Assembly (NCBI RefSeq): GCF_011317445.1
Contig: NZ_JAAAPL010000003.1
Span: 434,001-498,000 of the forward strand
Direction of reading: 5' to 3'
Source of the DNA: Chelativorans multitrophicus
GTDB taxonomy: Bacteria; Pseudomonadota; Alphaproteobacteria; Rhizobiales; Rhizobiaceae
Length of the DNA stretch: 64,000 nucleotides
Part shown: positions 26,366-35,340 of the stretch, in pieces
Position numbering within the stretch: position 1 is the stretch's first letter
Layout of the letters: each line of letters opens with the position of its first letter
Made by a program: the position numbers and the translations under genes
The notes under the pieces: generated by a model
Told to the model about the DNA's origin: nothing
The model's input: only the letters and a program-made list of their open reading frames with translations
The model's database searches: none

Positions 26366-27762
26366 GCGCGGCGGGGGCGGGCCTGGGGGTGGAGCCGGAG
26401 ACGACAGGCCGCCGCGGCATTTGGGGTTGGATTTTCTTCGATTGGGCTCAGCAGCCTTTCCACACGCTTATAATCACCTTCGTCTTCGGCCCATATTTCG
26501 CCTCAGCCGTGGCGCCGGACGCGGCGCGCGGGCAGGAGCTCTGGGGGCTTGCCACGGGCATAGGCGGCCTCATGGTCGCGATTTCCTCGCCCTTTCTGGG
26601 AGCGATTGCCGACGCCTCGGGCCCGCGCAAGCCTTGGATCCTTTTCTTTTCCATCCTTGGCTGCCTCGGCTGCGCGGGGCTTTGGTTCGCGACGCCTGGA
26701 ATGGAGAGCCTCGCGCCCGTGCTCGTCCTTGTGGCGCTTGCCCTTTTCGGCGTGGAACTCGCCGCCGTCTTCAACAACGCCATGATGCCCGACCTCGTGC
26801 CCCGCTCCGAGCTCGGCCGTCTTTCCGGCTCCGCCTGGGGATTCGGTTATCTGGGCGGCATCGTCTTGCTCGTGCTTGTTCTGGGCTTCATGGCCGCTTC
26901 GCCGGAGACCGGGCGCACGCTGATCGGCCTTGAACCACTGTTCGGCCTTGATGCGGCGAGCAGGGAGGGCGACAGGGCGGTGGGGCCGCTCACAGCGCTC
27001 TGGTATGTCCTTTTCGCGCTGCCGATGTTTCTGTTCACGCCCGATCAGCCGCGGCGGCGCATGGCGGGAGTGGTGCGCCAGGGTCTTCGGCAGTTGGGCG
27101 CCACGTTCCGCCGGCTGCCGTCCGAGCGCAGCTATCTCGGCTTCCTCGCGTCCTCCATGTTCTATCGGGACGCGCTAAACGCGCTTTATATCTTCGGCGG
27201 CATTTATGCCGCCGGCGTTCTCGGCTGGTCCATCGTCGAGATCGGCCTTTTCGGCATCCTCGTGAATATGACCGGTGCGCTCGGCGCCTGGGCTGGCGGG
27301 CGGATGGACAAGGCGCGTGGCCCCAAGGCGGTGGTGGGCGTCTCCATCTTTAGCCTGTGCGCCTGCTGCCTGCTGGTGATCTCCATCACGCGGAGCGAGG
27401 TGATTTTCGTGCCGCTGGAAGACGCCGCAAGCCGGCTTCCCGATATCCTGTTCTTCGCCGCTGGCGCGATGATCGGCGCGGCGGGCGGCGCTGTCCAAGC
27501 GGCTTCCCGCACGCTGCTGGTGGACCAGGTGCCGCGCACGCAGGTGACCGAGGCCTTCGGCCTCTACGCTTTCTCCGGCAAGGCAACGGCCTTTATCGGA
27601 CCTTTCAGCGTGGCGGCAGCGACGGCCTTCTTCTCTCAGCCGGAGTTCGCCCTCTCCTCCGTCGACGCGCAACGGCTTGGCGTCACGCCGGTGCTGGCGC
27701 TCTTCTTCTTAGGACTTGTTCTCCTGCCGCTTGTGAAGAACCAACGGGGAGCGCGGGCATGA
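26362..27762 (+). CDS. MFS transporter, UMF1/Atg22-like
   Basis: The 466-residue protein has about twelve hydrophobic segments. Its opening, GIWGWIFFDWAQQPFHTLII, is the hallmark of the UMF1/Atg22-like branch of the major facilitator family; yeast Atg22 exports amino acids from the vacuole. Further motifs include PFLGAIADASGPRKPW and GGRMDKARGPK at the cytoplasmic loops. It overlaps the glutamate dehydrogenase gene by four bases, so an amino-acid-related substrate is a reasonable guess but unproven. It converges on purH with only 19 bases between the stops. Confidence 0.85.
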   Translation: MSAAGAGLGVEPETTGRRGIWGWIFFDWAQQPFHTLIITFVFGPYFASAVAPDAARGQELWGLATGIGGLMVAISSPFLGAIADASGPRKPWILFFSILGCLGCAGLWFATPGMESLAPVLVLVALALFGVELAAVFNNAMMPDLVPRSELGRLSGSAWGFGYLGGIVLLVLVLGFMAASPETGRTLIGLEPLFGLDAASREGDRAVGPLTALWYVLFALPMFLFTPDQPRRRMAGVVRQGLRQLGATFRRLPSERSYLGFLASSMFYRDALNALYIFGGIYAAGVLGWSIVEIGLFGILVNMTGALGAWAGGRMDKARGPKAVVGVSIFSLCACCLLVISITRSEVIFVPLEDAASRLPDILFFAAGAMIGAAGGAVQAASRTLLVDQVPRTQVTEAFGLYAFSGKATAFIGPFSVAAATAFFSQPEFALSSVDAQRLGVTPVLALFFLGLVLLPLVKNQRGARA

Positions 27763-27781
27763 AGCACGCGCCAAATGCGCG

Positions 27782-29395
27782 TCAGTGCCTGAAATGCCGC
27801 ATGCCGGTGAAGACCATGGCGATGCCGTGCTCGTCGGCTGCCTTGATCACCTCGTCGTCGCGCATGGAACCACCCGGCTGAATAACCGCTGTGGCCCCCG
27901 CCTCCACGGCCGAGAGAAGGCCGTCGGCAAAGGGGAAGAATGCGTCCGAAGCCACCACAGAACCTTTCGTCAACGGCTGTCCGCCCGCGGCAGCAGCGGC
28001 ATCTTCCGCCTTTCGCGCGGCGATGCGGGCGGAATCGACGCGGCTCATCTGGCCCGCACCGATGCCCACCGTGGCGAGGTCCCGCGCGTAGACTATAGCG
28101 TTCGACTTCACGTGCTTGGCGACGCGGAAGGCGAATTTCAGGTTTGCCATTTCCTTCTCGGACGGCGCACGCCTGGTGACCACCCGGAGATCGAGATCAT
28201 CGATCACGCCATTGTCTCGCGTCTGGACGAGCAGCCCGCCCGCTACGGTCTTGGCCGAAAGCCCAGGCGCACGCGGGTCGGCTACCCCTTCCGTCAAGAG
28301 CAGGCGCAAGTTCTTCTTGGTGGCGATAATCGCCTGCGCTTCCTCCGTCGCGTCGGGCGCGATGATTACCTCGGTGAAAATTTTTGCGATTTCCTCGGCC
28401 GCCTCCGCATCCAGAATGCGATTGAGTGCGACAATGCCGCCGAAGGCGGAAACGGGATCACAGGCAAGTGCTTTGCGATAGGCTTCGGCCAGTGAGGTTC
28501 CCTCCGCCACGCCGCAGGGATTGGCGTGCTTGATGATGGCAACGGCCGCGACCTTTTTCGGGTCGAATTCGCAGACCAGCTCGAAGGCGGCGTCCGTGTC
28601 GTTGATGTTGTTGTAGGAAAGCTGCTTGCCCTGTACCTGGCGCGCCGTCGCCACACCCGGCCGCTTCTCGCCGGTGGCGTAAAAGCCTGCCTGCTGGTGC
28701 GGATTCTCGCCATAGCGCATCACTTGAGCAAGTCTGCCGCCAAAGGAGCGCCATTCCGGCTCAGCAATAGCAAGGGATTCTGCAAACCATTGCGAAATTG
28801 CCGCGTCATAGGCCGCGGTACGCGCATAGGCTTTGGCCGCCAGTTCCTGTCTCAGGCGGTAGGGGAGCGCGCCATCGTTTTTTTCCAGGGCTTCCAATAC
28901 TCGGGCATAATCTGCCGGATCGGTAACGACCGCCACATAGGCGTGGTTCTTGGCTGCAGCGCGCAACATGGCTGGGCCGCCAATGTCTATATTCTCCACC
29001 GTCGCCGCATAATCCCCTCCGCCGAAACGCACGTCTTCGAACGGATAGAGATTGATTACCACCAGATCGATTGGCTTGATGGCATGTGTTTCCATTGCGG
29101 ATCGATGATCGGGGTCGTCACGGATGGCGAGGAGGCCGCCGTGCACGGCAGGATGAAGCGTTTTCACGCGTCCGTCCATGATCTCCGGAAATCCGGTGAG
29201 CTGAGAGACGTCCATCACGCCGATGCCGCTTCGCGCGAGCAGCGCCGCGGTGCCGCCGGTGGATGCAAGCGCAACTTCCCGGGCAGCCAGACTGCGGGCG
29301 AAATCGACAATGCCTGTCTTGTCAGAGACGGATATGAGCGCGCGCCGCACAGGAACGAGATCGGGCGCCGGAATATTCTTCGCGGAAACGGTCAT
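27782..29395 (-). CDS. purH: bifunctional AICAR transformylase/IMP cyclohydrolase
   Basis: PurH performs the last two steps of IMP synthesis. The 537-residue protein has the N-terminal cyclohydrolase (MGS-like) domain with [17 protein letters not shown] and [14 protein letters not shown], and the C-terminal transformylase domain with [11 protein letters not shown] and the conserved [12 protein letters not shown] 29395 ([12 protein letters not shown]) is used because the 15 codons upstream are not conserved. It follows the heparinase-like gene on the same strand. Confidence 0.96.
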   Translation of the reverse strand: MTVSAKNIPAPDLVPVRRALISVSDKTGIVDFARSLAAREVALASTGGTAALLARSGIGVMDVSQLTGFPEIMDGRVKTLHPAVHGGLLAIRDDPDHRSAMETHAIKPIDLVVINLYPFEDVRFGGGDYAATVENIDIGGPAMLRAAAKNHAYVAVVTDPADYARVLEALEKNDGALPYRLRQELAAKAYARTAAYDAAISQWFAESLAIAEPEWRSFGGRLAQVMRYGENPHQQAGFYATGEKRPGVATARQVQGKQLSYNNINDTDAAFELVCEFDPKKVAAVAIIKHANPCGVAEGTSLAEAYRKALACDPVSAFGGIVALNRILDAEAAEEIAKIFTEVIIAPDATEEAQAIIATKKNLRLLLTEGVADPRAPGLSAKTVAGGLLVQTRDNGVIDDLDLRVVTRRAPSEKEMANLKFAFRVAKHVKSNAIVYARDLATVGIGAGQMSRVDSARIAARKAEDAAAAAGGQPLTKGSVVASDAFFPFADGLLSAVEAGATAVIQPGGSMRDDEVIKAADEHGIAMVFTGMRHFRH

Positions 29396-29465
29396 GGCAA
29401 TCCTCTTGGCAGACCGCTGCCTATCATAGGCCAGCTTCAAATCAAGTCACCGCGAGGCCGGGAGG

Positions 29466-31205
29466 TCAATTCCGCGAGAGAATGCTGTTCGTGCGCACGA
29501 GCTGCCAATGCACTTCCTGCATCTCGTTCGCCTTGAAATGCAGCACGATTTGGCGGCTGCGGCAGGCTCCGGCTATGGCGGCGAAGAAGATGGACTCCTC
29601 CACCACAGGCTCAACCCCCTTGCAGGAGAACACCCAGGTATCGGTGGCATCGCCAGCAAGGATCAGGAGTCCATTATCGTCCCGATATAGATCGATATCC
29701 GGGTGCAGGTGGAAGCGCACTGCCACCGCCGCCTTTCGCTCCAACTCGGCGCCATCGGGCCGGAAAAAGCGATCACTTCCGCGAACCACTGTTCCCTCAT
29801 GCATCAGCGCCAGTTCACGCTCGTGAATGACGCCGAAGCGGGAGACATAACCGTCGTGGCTGGCCACAAAGCCGAGGGACCGATCGGTGTCGATGCGCCG
29901 GCAGGTCACTTTGCGAGGGCCGCCGACGAGCGGAGTGCCCACCCAATCGTCCCATCGTGCGGGAAGCGCAAAGCGGGCCTGGGAGGTATCGTCGATCGTA
30001 GCGGTCGAGTGGGCCGCCGTCGCCCGCGCCAGCGGCCGGAACGCTTCTACTCCGAAGCTATCGATGCCGCAGTTGACGATAAACTGATGTTTTCCGGAGG
30101 AGAGCTCAAAGGAAAGGCAGCCCGCATGGGCAGCATTGGACAGCTCGACGGGTGGAGGGGCCGCGGTATCTGCAATCACCGTCGTGCTGCCCATGGAAAG
30201 ACGCTCATAGCCCGAGTACGGCGCATGGGAGAGCGGAGATCCGACCGTATCGTCATGCCGCAGAATTGCGTTCACGCGGTCGTGGATCGTGACCCCCATC
30301 CCGTTGAAACGCGCAAGGCTGCCGTCCTGGTGGCGGAAGAAGCGCAGAGCTGGCAGCATTCGTTCCACGGCGCCCACCAGCGCCTGGGGAGGCGGTTCCG
30401 CCTGGATAGCGTAGGTCTGCCTTAACGGCAGGAGATCGGCCAGGAGCTCGATGATCGCCCGCGGATTGCGCGATATGTGACCCCCATCCGGCAGGATCTG
30501 CCGATCGAGCTCGATGCTCAGATTACGCGTCGCCGTCCGCAATGTGGAGACGGAAGTGGGAAGGGAAAGGGCGGCGAAGGCAAGCGCTATGCGCGCGCGG
30601 AGCTTCTCCTCCCCGTCCGGCATTTCGGGGGTAATCGATCGCAAGTAGCGTACCTGAATGGCCAGCAGCTTGAGATATTGGCGGTAGGCGGCAAGGTCTG
30701 CTCCCTGCAGGACCACCGCTGAATGCTGAAGCCAGGAAATCACACGCCGGGCGGTAACTGCGGGCTGCCAGGCTACTCCGGAAATCCGGCGCCCGTACAA
30801 CGCAATCCAGTCAGCTACGAGCGCCCGGGCATTGGCTGACGCGAGTTCTGTCTGGGCCGCATGAAGATGGCGCAGCCATCGGAAACCATGCAGGGCCTCC
30901 ATCCACGCGATATTGGCCACATCCATGTGGAAAGGGGATTCCCCGCCGGTCTCGACCAGCTGGCCGGCAAAAAGGAAGCGGCCATGATAGATCTCGCGCG
31001 CAATCTCCGGATCGGCGATTCGCAGATCCGGAGGCGCGATCAGCAGCCGTTCGGGTGTTCGGCCCGTATAACGCCAACGATAAGCGGGACCCGCGCGCAA
31101 TCTACAACGCAGGCGCCTCCACGCCTGACGCGCCGCAAGATCCCACAGGAGCGGACTGAAGCCGCCGTCCATTCTCAAAGCATACCTCGATTGTTGCCCT
31201 CCCAT
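29466..31205 (-). CDS. heparinase II/III family protein
   Basis: The 579-residue protein fits the bacterial heparinase II/III-like family: an alpha-helical N-terminal half (for example FAGQLVETGGESPFHMD and RRISGVAWQPAVTARRVISW) and a beta-rich C-terminal half with GYERLSMGSTTVIAD, HAGCLSFELSSG and HSTATIDDTSQARF. Polysaccharide lyases of this family cleave uronic-acid polymers, but rhizobial members next to purH have no established substrate and lack an obvious signal peptide. The start is uncertain: ATG 31205 has GGGAGGA too close, and TTG 31178 or ATG 31172 have better spacing. It lies between rsmB and purH. Confidence 0.8.
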   Translation of the reverse strand: MGGQQSRYALRMDGGFSPLLWDLAARQAWRRLRCRLRAGPAYRWRYTGRTPERLLIAPPDLRIADPEIAREIYHGRFLFAGQLVETGGESPFHMDVANIAWMEALHGFRWLRHLHAAQTELASANARALVADWIALYGRRISGVAWQPAVTARRVISWLQHSAVVLQGADLAAYRQYLKLLAIQVRYLRSITPEMPDGEEKLRARIALAFAALSLPTSVSTLRTATRNLSIELDRQILPDGGHISRNPRAIIELLADLLPLRQTYAIQAEPPPQALVGAVERMLPALRFFRHQDGSLARFNGMGVTIHDRVNAILRHDDTVGSPLSHAPYSGYERLSMGSTTVIADTAAPPPVELSNAAHAGCLSFELSSGKHQFIVNCGIDSFGVEAFRPLARATAAHSTATIDDTSQARFALPARWDDWVGTPLVGGPRKVTCRRIDTDRSLGFVASHDGYVSRFGVIHERELALMHEGTVVRGSDRFFRPDGAELERKAAVAVRFHLHPDIDLYRDDNGLLILAGDATDTWVFSCKGVEPVVEESIFFAAIAGACRSRQIVLHFKANEMQEVHWQLVRTNSILSRN

Positions 31206-31270
31206 TCCTCCCGCGAGGGACCCAGCAAGATTCTAGATGATTCAAGAGTTTGTGCGAAGGACAAATTCCT

Positions 31271-32653
31271 TCATGACCGCCTCAGACGTGCAGCGAAGAA
31301 GCCATCGATACCGTCGAGCTGGCTTTCTGTCCCGAAATGCGCGGGCGTCGTGCGTAAAAATCCTTCCGCCGTGACAAAATGCTCCGCCCCAGGCAATTCC
31401 TCCGGGAGGATCGGGTCGAGGGCGATTCCGGCCTGCTTGCCGAGAACATCCCTCACCAGCTCCTCACCTTCGGACGGGTCCAGAGAGCAGTTCGAGAAGA
31501 CGACGATACCGCTTGGATGGATGAGCGTAAGCGCGCGCTCAAGCAATCGTCTTTGCAGGTCGGCAAGCTTTGCAATGTCTTCGGGTGTCTTGGTCCACGG
31601 CACGTCGGGATGGCGCCGCACCGTGCCCGTGGATGAGCAGGGTGCATCAAGCAGAACCGCATCAAATTTGCGCTCCGGCTCCCATGAGAGCACGTCCGCC
31701 TGTACGATCTCGGCCGAAAGGCCCAACCGGTCGAGATTGGCCTTGAGCCGCTTCAAGCGGCTTGCCGAAATATCTACGGCGCTAACCCAGGCGCCCTCAA
31801 GCGCCAGTGCTGCCGTTTTGCCGCCGGGTGCTGCGCAGAGATCTGCGACGAACAGGCCCTCAACATCGCCCAGCAGCCGGGCAGGCAGGCTTGCCGCCGC
31901 ATCCTGTACCCACCAGGCGCCTTCCGCGAAGCCCGGCAGTTCCGGTATCGGAGAGGGTAAGCGATCGAGCCGCACCGACCCATTGGGCAGCACGCGGCCG
32001 CCCAGCCGCTCCGCCCAAAGGGCGGGATCGGATCTCACCGTGAAATCGGTAGGAGCTTCGAGGCGGTGGGCCTTCAGGATCGCGTCGGTCTGATCATGGC
32101 CATAAACGGCCTCCAGCCGTTCGGCGAACCAGGCCGGTGCATCGCGGGTGTTTTCCAGTGCCTTCGGCAGTTCATGCTTGCGGCGGGCGAGGTTGCGCAG
32201 GACCGCATTCACGAGACCGGAAAAGCGCGCCGCACGCGGATCTGCCTTGGCCTGTGTCACCGCGAGGTCTACCGCGGCGCTATCCGGCACGTCGAGAAAA
32301 AGGATCTGCGCCGCACCGACATGCAGAATATGTGAAAGCGAGTGAGCATTGGGCGGCAGTGGCCGGTCGAGCCTCCTGCCGACAAGCTTCTCGATCGTAC
32401 AGCGGTGACGCAGCGCGCTGATGAGGATTGCCCGTACAAGCGCCCGGTCCCGCTGCTCAAGGGAAAGATATTGGGGATGGCCATGCTCGTTGTCGGTGAG
32501 AGCGTCAAGCGGCGTGCGCGCGTCTATGACGGCAGCTAGGAGCTTCGCCGCTGTTCTTCGAGCATCGAGGCCGGGTTTATCTTCAATCGCGGGGCGAGCG
32601 GAAGCTGGCCTTTTTCGCCTCGGCTGAACGCCTTGGGCTTCGCCCCCGCTCAC
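31271..32653 (-). CDS. rsmB: 16S rRNA (cytosine-967-C5)-methyltransferase RsmB
   Basis: RsmB/Fmu methylates C967 of 16S rRNA. The 460-residue protein has an N-terminal NusB-like helical domain (about residues 30-170, [14 protein letters not shown] and [14 protein letters not shown]) and a C-terminal Rossmann methyltransferase with [14 protein letters not shown], the catalytic [17 protein letters not shown] and the second cysteine motif [14 protein letters not shown] use a GTG start at 32653 that overlaps the htpX stop as GTGA; the frame is open further upstream inside htpX but is not conserved there. This gives direct coupling with htpX. Confidence 0.9.
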   Translation of the reverse strand: MSGGEAQGVQPRRKRPASARPAIEDKPGLDARRTAAKLLAAVIDARTPLDALTDNEHGHPQYLSLEQRDRALVRAILISALRHRCTIEKLVGRRLDRPLPPNAHSLSHILHVGAAQILFLDVPDSAAVDLAVTQAKADPRAARFSGLVNAVLRNLARRKHELPKALENTRDAPAWFAERLEAVYGHDQTDAILKAHRLEAPTDFTVRSDPALWAERLGGRVLPNGSVRLDRLPSPIPELPGFAEGAWWVQDAAASLPARLLGDVEGLFVADLCAAPGGKTAALALEGAWVSAVDISASRLKRLKANLDRLGLSAEIVQADVLSWEPERKFDAVLLDAPCSSTGTVRRHPDVPWTKTPEDIAKLADLQRRLLERALTLIHPSGIVVFSNCSLDPSEGEELVRDVLGKQAGIALDPILPEELPGAEHFVTAEGFLRTTPAHFGTESQLDGIDGFFAARLRRS

Positions 32654-33591
32654 GACCAGGGGCCCTTGCGGGCACGACTTGCGGAGCGGCCCCAAGGCCC
32701 GTCGGCGCCGGGCTCATCCTCTCGCAGAGAAGCAGGCGGTGCATTGCCGAATTCGCCCGCCATGGCCTGAAGCGCGGCGATGCGGTTTTCCGTATTGGGA
32801 TGCGTTGAGAAGAGATTATCCATGCGCTGACCCGATAGCGGGTTAATGATGAAAAGATGCGCCGTTGCCGGATTGCGTTCGGCATCGACATTGACGACGC
32901 GATGCGCGGCGCGGGAGATCTTGGCCAGCGCAGAGGCAAGCCAGAGCGGCTGACCGCAGATTTCCGCACCTCGGCGATCCGCGGCGTATTCGCGCGTGCG
33001 GCTGATCGCCATTTGCACAACCATAGCCGCCAGCGGCGCGACGATCATCGCGACAAGGATGCCGATAAAGCCGAAAGGATTGTTGTTGTCACGGTTGCCG
33101 CCGAAAAAGAAGGCAAAGTTGCCAAGCATTGAAATCGCGCCGGCCAGCGTGGCGGTAATGGTCATGGTCAAGGTGTCGCGGTTCTGTACGTGCGCCAACT
33201 CATGAGCCATAACTCCCGCCACTTCCTCAGGGGTCAGGCTATGAAGCAGGCCGGTGGTCGCGGCAACAGCTGCGTTCTGAGGATTGCGCCCGGTTGCAAA
33301 AGCGTTCGGCTGCGGATTGTCGATGACGTAGACGCGCGGCATCGGCAATCCTGCTCTTTGCGCAAGATCGCTTACGATGCGGTAGTATTCCGGTGCGCTG
33401 CGTTCGTCCACCTCGACAGCATGGTGCATCCTCAGCACCATCTTGTCCGCATTCCAGTAGCTGAACAGGTTCATGGCCGCGGCGATGACCAGCGCGATCA
33501 TCATTCCGCCGCTGCCGCCGATGAGATAGCCGACGGCCATGAACAGCGCCGTCATGAACGCCAGAAGCATTGCCGTGCGAATCATATTCAT
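32650..33591 (-). CDS. htpX: membrane zinc metalloprotease HtpX
   Basis: HtpX is an inner-membrane M48 protease that removes damaged membrane proteins and is usually heat-shock induced. The 313-residue protein has two N-terminal membrane helices (residues 5-45), the zinc motif HELAH within [15 protein letters not shown], a second hydrophobic region (about residues 150-200) and the third ligand region [15 protein letters not shown]. The C terminus has an extra charged, Gly/Arg-rich tail. It is the first gene of an htpX-rsmB unit and is divergent from the DUF1674 gene. Confidence 0.94.
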   Translation of the reverse strand: MNMIRTAMLLAFMTALFMAVGYLIGGSGGMMIALVIAAAMNLFSYWNADKMVLRMHHAVEVDERSAPEYYRIVSDLAQRAGLPMPRVYVIDNPQPNAFATGRNPQNAAVAATTGLLHSLTPEEVAGVMAHELAHVQNRDTLTMTITATLAGAISMLGNFAFFFGGNRDNNNPFGFIGILVAMIVAPLAAMVVQMAISRTREYAADRRGAEICGQPLWLASALAKISRAAHRVVNVDAERNPATAHLFIINPLSGQRMDNLFSTHPNTENRIAALQAMAGEFGNAPPASLREDEPGADGPWGRSASRARKGPWS

Positions 33592-33713
33592 CCGAGGACT
33601 CCGTAACTCACCAATCGCTCCCGAGTATGGCTTGAGCGATGCGTTTGCCTATATGATGGGAGCGAAACCTTTCATATTCAACAAGTGCCGCGCTGCTGCG
33701 AGAGGACAAGTCA

Positions 33714-33926
33714 TTGAAAGAGGAATCGAGAGAAGAGGTCCCATCCCGTCGTGATCCCGCCACCCTGTCGCCGGCTGCCAAACGGGCTTTAGAGGAAGCG
33801 GAGGATCGGCGGAAACGCCGTGCCGCTCAGCAGGCCGACGCGCCGCGCGAGATCGGTGGGCGCGATGGGCCGGATCCGGCCCGTTATGGGGATTGGGAGG
33901 TGAAGGGAATCGCGACCGATTTCTGA
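33714..33926 (+). CDS. DUF1674 protein, SDHAF4-like succinate dehydrogenase assembly factor
   Basis: The 70-residue protein has a charged, Arg/Glu-rich N-terminal half and the diagnostic C-terminal GRDGPDPARYGDWEVKGIAT followed by DF. This is the DUF1674/SDHAF4 signature. SDHAF4 and its bacterial homologues bind flavinylated SdhA and protect it before assembly of succinate dehydrogenase. The sdh genes are not in the window. It starts 122 bases from the divergent htpX start. Confidence 0.9.
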   Translation: MKEESREEVPSRRDPATLSPAAKRALEEAEDRRKRRAAQQADAPREIGGRDGPDPARYGDWEVKGIATDF

Positions 33927-33970
33927 GAAGGAATGGGAAGGGATGCTTGCTGGCCGGCGAGAATAGGAAT

Positions 33971-34423
33971 ATGATCCTATTCATGTGGACTCGCTTGTTT
34001 GCTCCCCTTGCAATCGCGTTCTTTGCCATCAATGTGCCGCCGCTCTTCGGGAGCGAGGTGATCCCCGGCCCGATCCACGCGGAGGTCGTCCGCGTTATCG
34101 ATGGCGACACCTTCGTGGCGGAGGCGCATGTGTGGCCGGGACAGAAGATTACGGTGAGCATCCGTATTCGAGGCGTGGATGCGCCTGAGATAAGGAGCCG
34201 TTGCAGCCTGGAAAAAGCGGCGGCGCTGAATGCACGCGACGAACTCGAAGCCTTGATAGGCGGCACGGTGGTCCATATCCGTAATATCAGCGGCGACAAG
34301 TATTTCGGGCGCGTACTCGCGGATGTGGCCACGGTACAGGGTGTGCCCGTGGGCGGCAGCCTTGTGAAACAGGCGCTGGCCAGGACCTATGACGGCGGCC
34401 AGCGCGTCAGCTACTGCGGCTGA
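33971..34423 (+). CDS. thermonuclease family protein (SNase-like), probably exported
   Basis: The 150-residue protein begins MILFMWTRLFAPLAIAFFAI, a hydrophobic signal or anchor segment. A staphylococcal-nuclease-like OB fold follows, with VVRVIDGDTFVAEA, ISIRGVDAPE-like residues (reading IRIRGVDAPEIRSRC) and KYFGRVLADVATVQG. Catalytic residues Asp, Arg and Glu of SNase are partly recognisable (DGDT, RIRGVDAPE, GR). It probably cleaves nucleic acids outside the cytoplasm, though some family members are inactive. The upstream open frame overlaps the DUF1674 gene, so the ATG at 33971 is preferred. Confidence 0.82.
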   Translation: MILFMWTRLFAPLAIAFFAINVPPLFGSEVIPGPIHAEVVRVIDGDTFVAEAHVWPGQKITVSIRIRGVDAPEIRSRCSLEKAAALNARDELEALIGGTVVHIRNISGDKYFGRVLADVATVQGVPVGGSLVKQALARTYDGGQRVSYCG

Positions 34424-34429
34424 ACGACG

Positions 34430-35122
34430 TTATTCTTCGTCGTCCTCACGCTTGGAGCGCAGAGAGGAGAGCTTGGCGAAGACGGCGTCGGCGTCGAGTT
34501 CCTTCTCCTCGGGCTCGTCACGGCGAGTATCCTCTACCGGCAGCTTTTCCGTTTCGGCGGCTGGCAGAAGCGTATCGCCAGCGGGCGAAGGCGGCGGGGC
34601 GTGGCGGGCCGCGCGGCTTACCTCCAGATCGAGGTCGATTTGGGAGCACAGCCCGAGCGTTACCGGGTCCATCGGCGTGAGATTGGCCGAATTCCAGTGT
34701 GTCCGGTTGCGGATTTGCTCGATGGTCGATTTGGTGGTGCCGACGAGGCGCGAGATTTGCGCGTCCTTGAGCTCCGGATGGTTACGCACAAGCCAGAGAA
34801 TGGCGTTCGGCCGGTCCTGACGCTTGGACAGCGGCGTGTAGCGCGGCCCCTTGCGCTTGGTCTCGGGCACGCGAACCTTTGGCTCAGAAAGCTTCAAGCG
34901 GTAGTTCGTGTCAGCCTCGCCGCGGGCGATTTCCTCGCGCGTCAGCTGCCCGGTGATCACGGGGTCCATGCCCTTGATGCCCTGCGCCGCGTCGCCGTCG
35001 GCGATCGCACTCACTTCCAGCGGGTGAAGTTTGCAGAACTCGGCAATCTGGTCGAAGGTCAGCGCCGTGTTGTCCACCAGCCAGACGGCGGTTGCCTTCG
35101 GCATAAGAAGCGTGTTGGCCAT
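34430..35122 (-). CDS. trcR: cell cycle transcriptional regulator TrcR (DUF1013)
   Basis: The 230-residue protein matches the alphaproteobacteria-restricted DUF1013 family: it starts MANTLLMPKATAVWLVDNTA, then LTFDQIAEFCKLHPLEVSAI and KRQDRPNAILWLVRNHPELK, followed by an HTH-like AQISRLVGTTKSTIEQIRNR. The last 70 or so residues are an acidic low-complexity tail. TrcR is annotated as a cell-cycle regulator; its regulon is poorly known. It converges on the nuclease gene with six bases between the stops. A clear promoter lies about 80-105 bases upstream. Confidence 0.9.
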   Translation of the reverse strand: MANTLLMPKATAVWLVDNTALTFDQIAEFCKLHPLEVSAIADGDAAQGIKGMDPVITGQLTREEIARGEADTNYRLKLSEPKVRVPETKRKGPRYTPLSKRQDRPNAILWLVRNHPELKDAQISRLVGTTKSTIEQIRNRTHWNSANLTPMDPVTLGLCSQIDLDLEVSRAARHAPPPSPAGDTLLPAAETEKLPVEDTRRDEPEEKELDADAVFAKLSSLRSKREDDEE

Positions 35123-35162
35123 CGCAAAATATCCTGTCTTCGCCCGCTTCCCTAGCGCGGGC

Positions 35163-35178
35163 GGTGGTTACTACCACC
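35163..35178. repeat. hairpin in the trcR 5' leader
   Basis: GGTGGT-TACT-ACCACC is a perfect palindromic hairpin between the trcR promoter and start codon, about 41-56 bases before the ATG. It may influence trcR translation or be a protein-binding site. Confidence 0.45.
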
Positions 35179-35186
35179 GATGTATG

Positions 35187-35218
35187 GGAATGGCGGTTAT
35201 ATAGTTCCATTCCGCCAT
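35187..35218. promoter_or_regulatory. two overlapping inverted repeats at the trcR promoter
   Basis: ATGGCGG (35190-35196) pairs with CCGCCAT (35212-35218), and, exclusively of that, GGAATGG (35187-35193) pairs with CCATTCC (35207-35213). Both enclose the -10 element at 35199-35204, so either could be an operator that blocks the promoter. Confidence 0.5.
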
Positions 35219-35227
35219 CGAGGCAAG
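35199..35227 (-). promoter_or_regulatory. trcR: trcR promoter
   Basis: On the minus strand CTTGCC (35222-35227) and CTATAT (35199-35204) are 17 bases apart, a near-exact match to the rhizobial vegetative consensus CTTGAC-N17-CTATAT. The transcription start would fall near 35192, giving a leader of about 70 bases. Confidence 0.75.
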
Positions 35228-35253
35228 AAAACTTCGCAGTGCATTGAGCAAAT

Positions 35254-35282
35254 CCGTCATCGGACTTTCATCGTTCCGTCAC
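35254..35282 (+). promoter_or_regulatory. PHO box with three heptamer repeats
   Basis: CCGTCAT, CTTTCAT and CCGTCAC are spaced exactly 11 bases apart with four-base linkers, matching the PhoB-binding consensus CTGTCAT-N4-CTGTCAT in six, six and five of seven positions. It lies 58 bases before the start of the phytase-like gene and is oriented toward it. Confidence 0.72.
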
Positions 35283-35340
35283 GACGCTGCAATCCTCGTC
35301 CTCCAATAGGCAGTATTCCAACCGATTGACGGAGATGGGG

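Noticed and set aside
33640..33700. A heat-shock sigma promoter upstream of htpX.
   Set aside because: CTTG and CAT elements are present on the minus strand, but the spacing does not fit the known RpoH patterns well enough to annotate.
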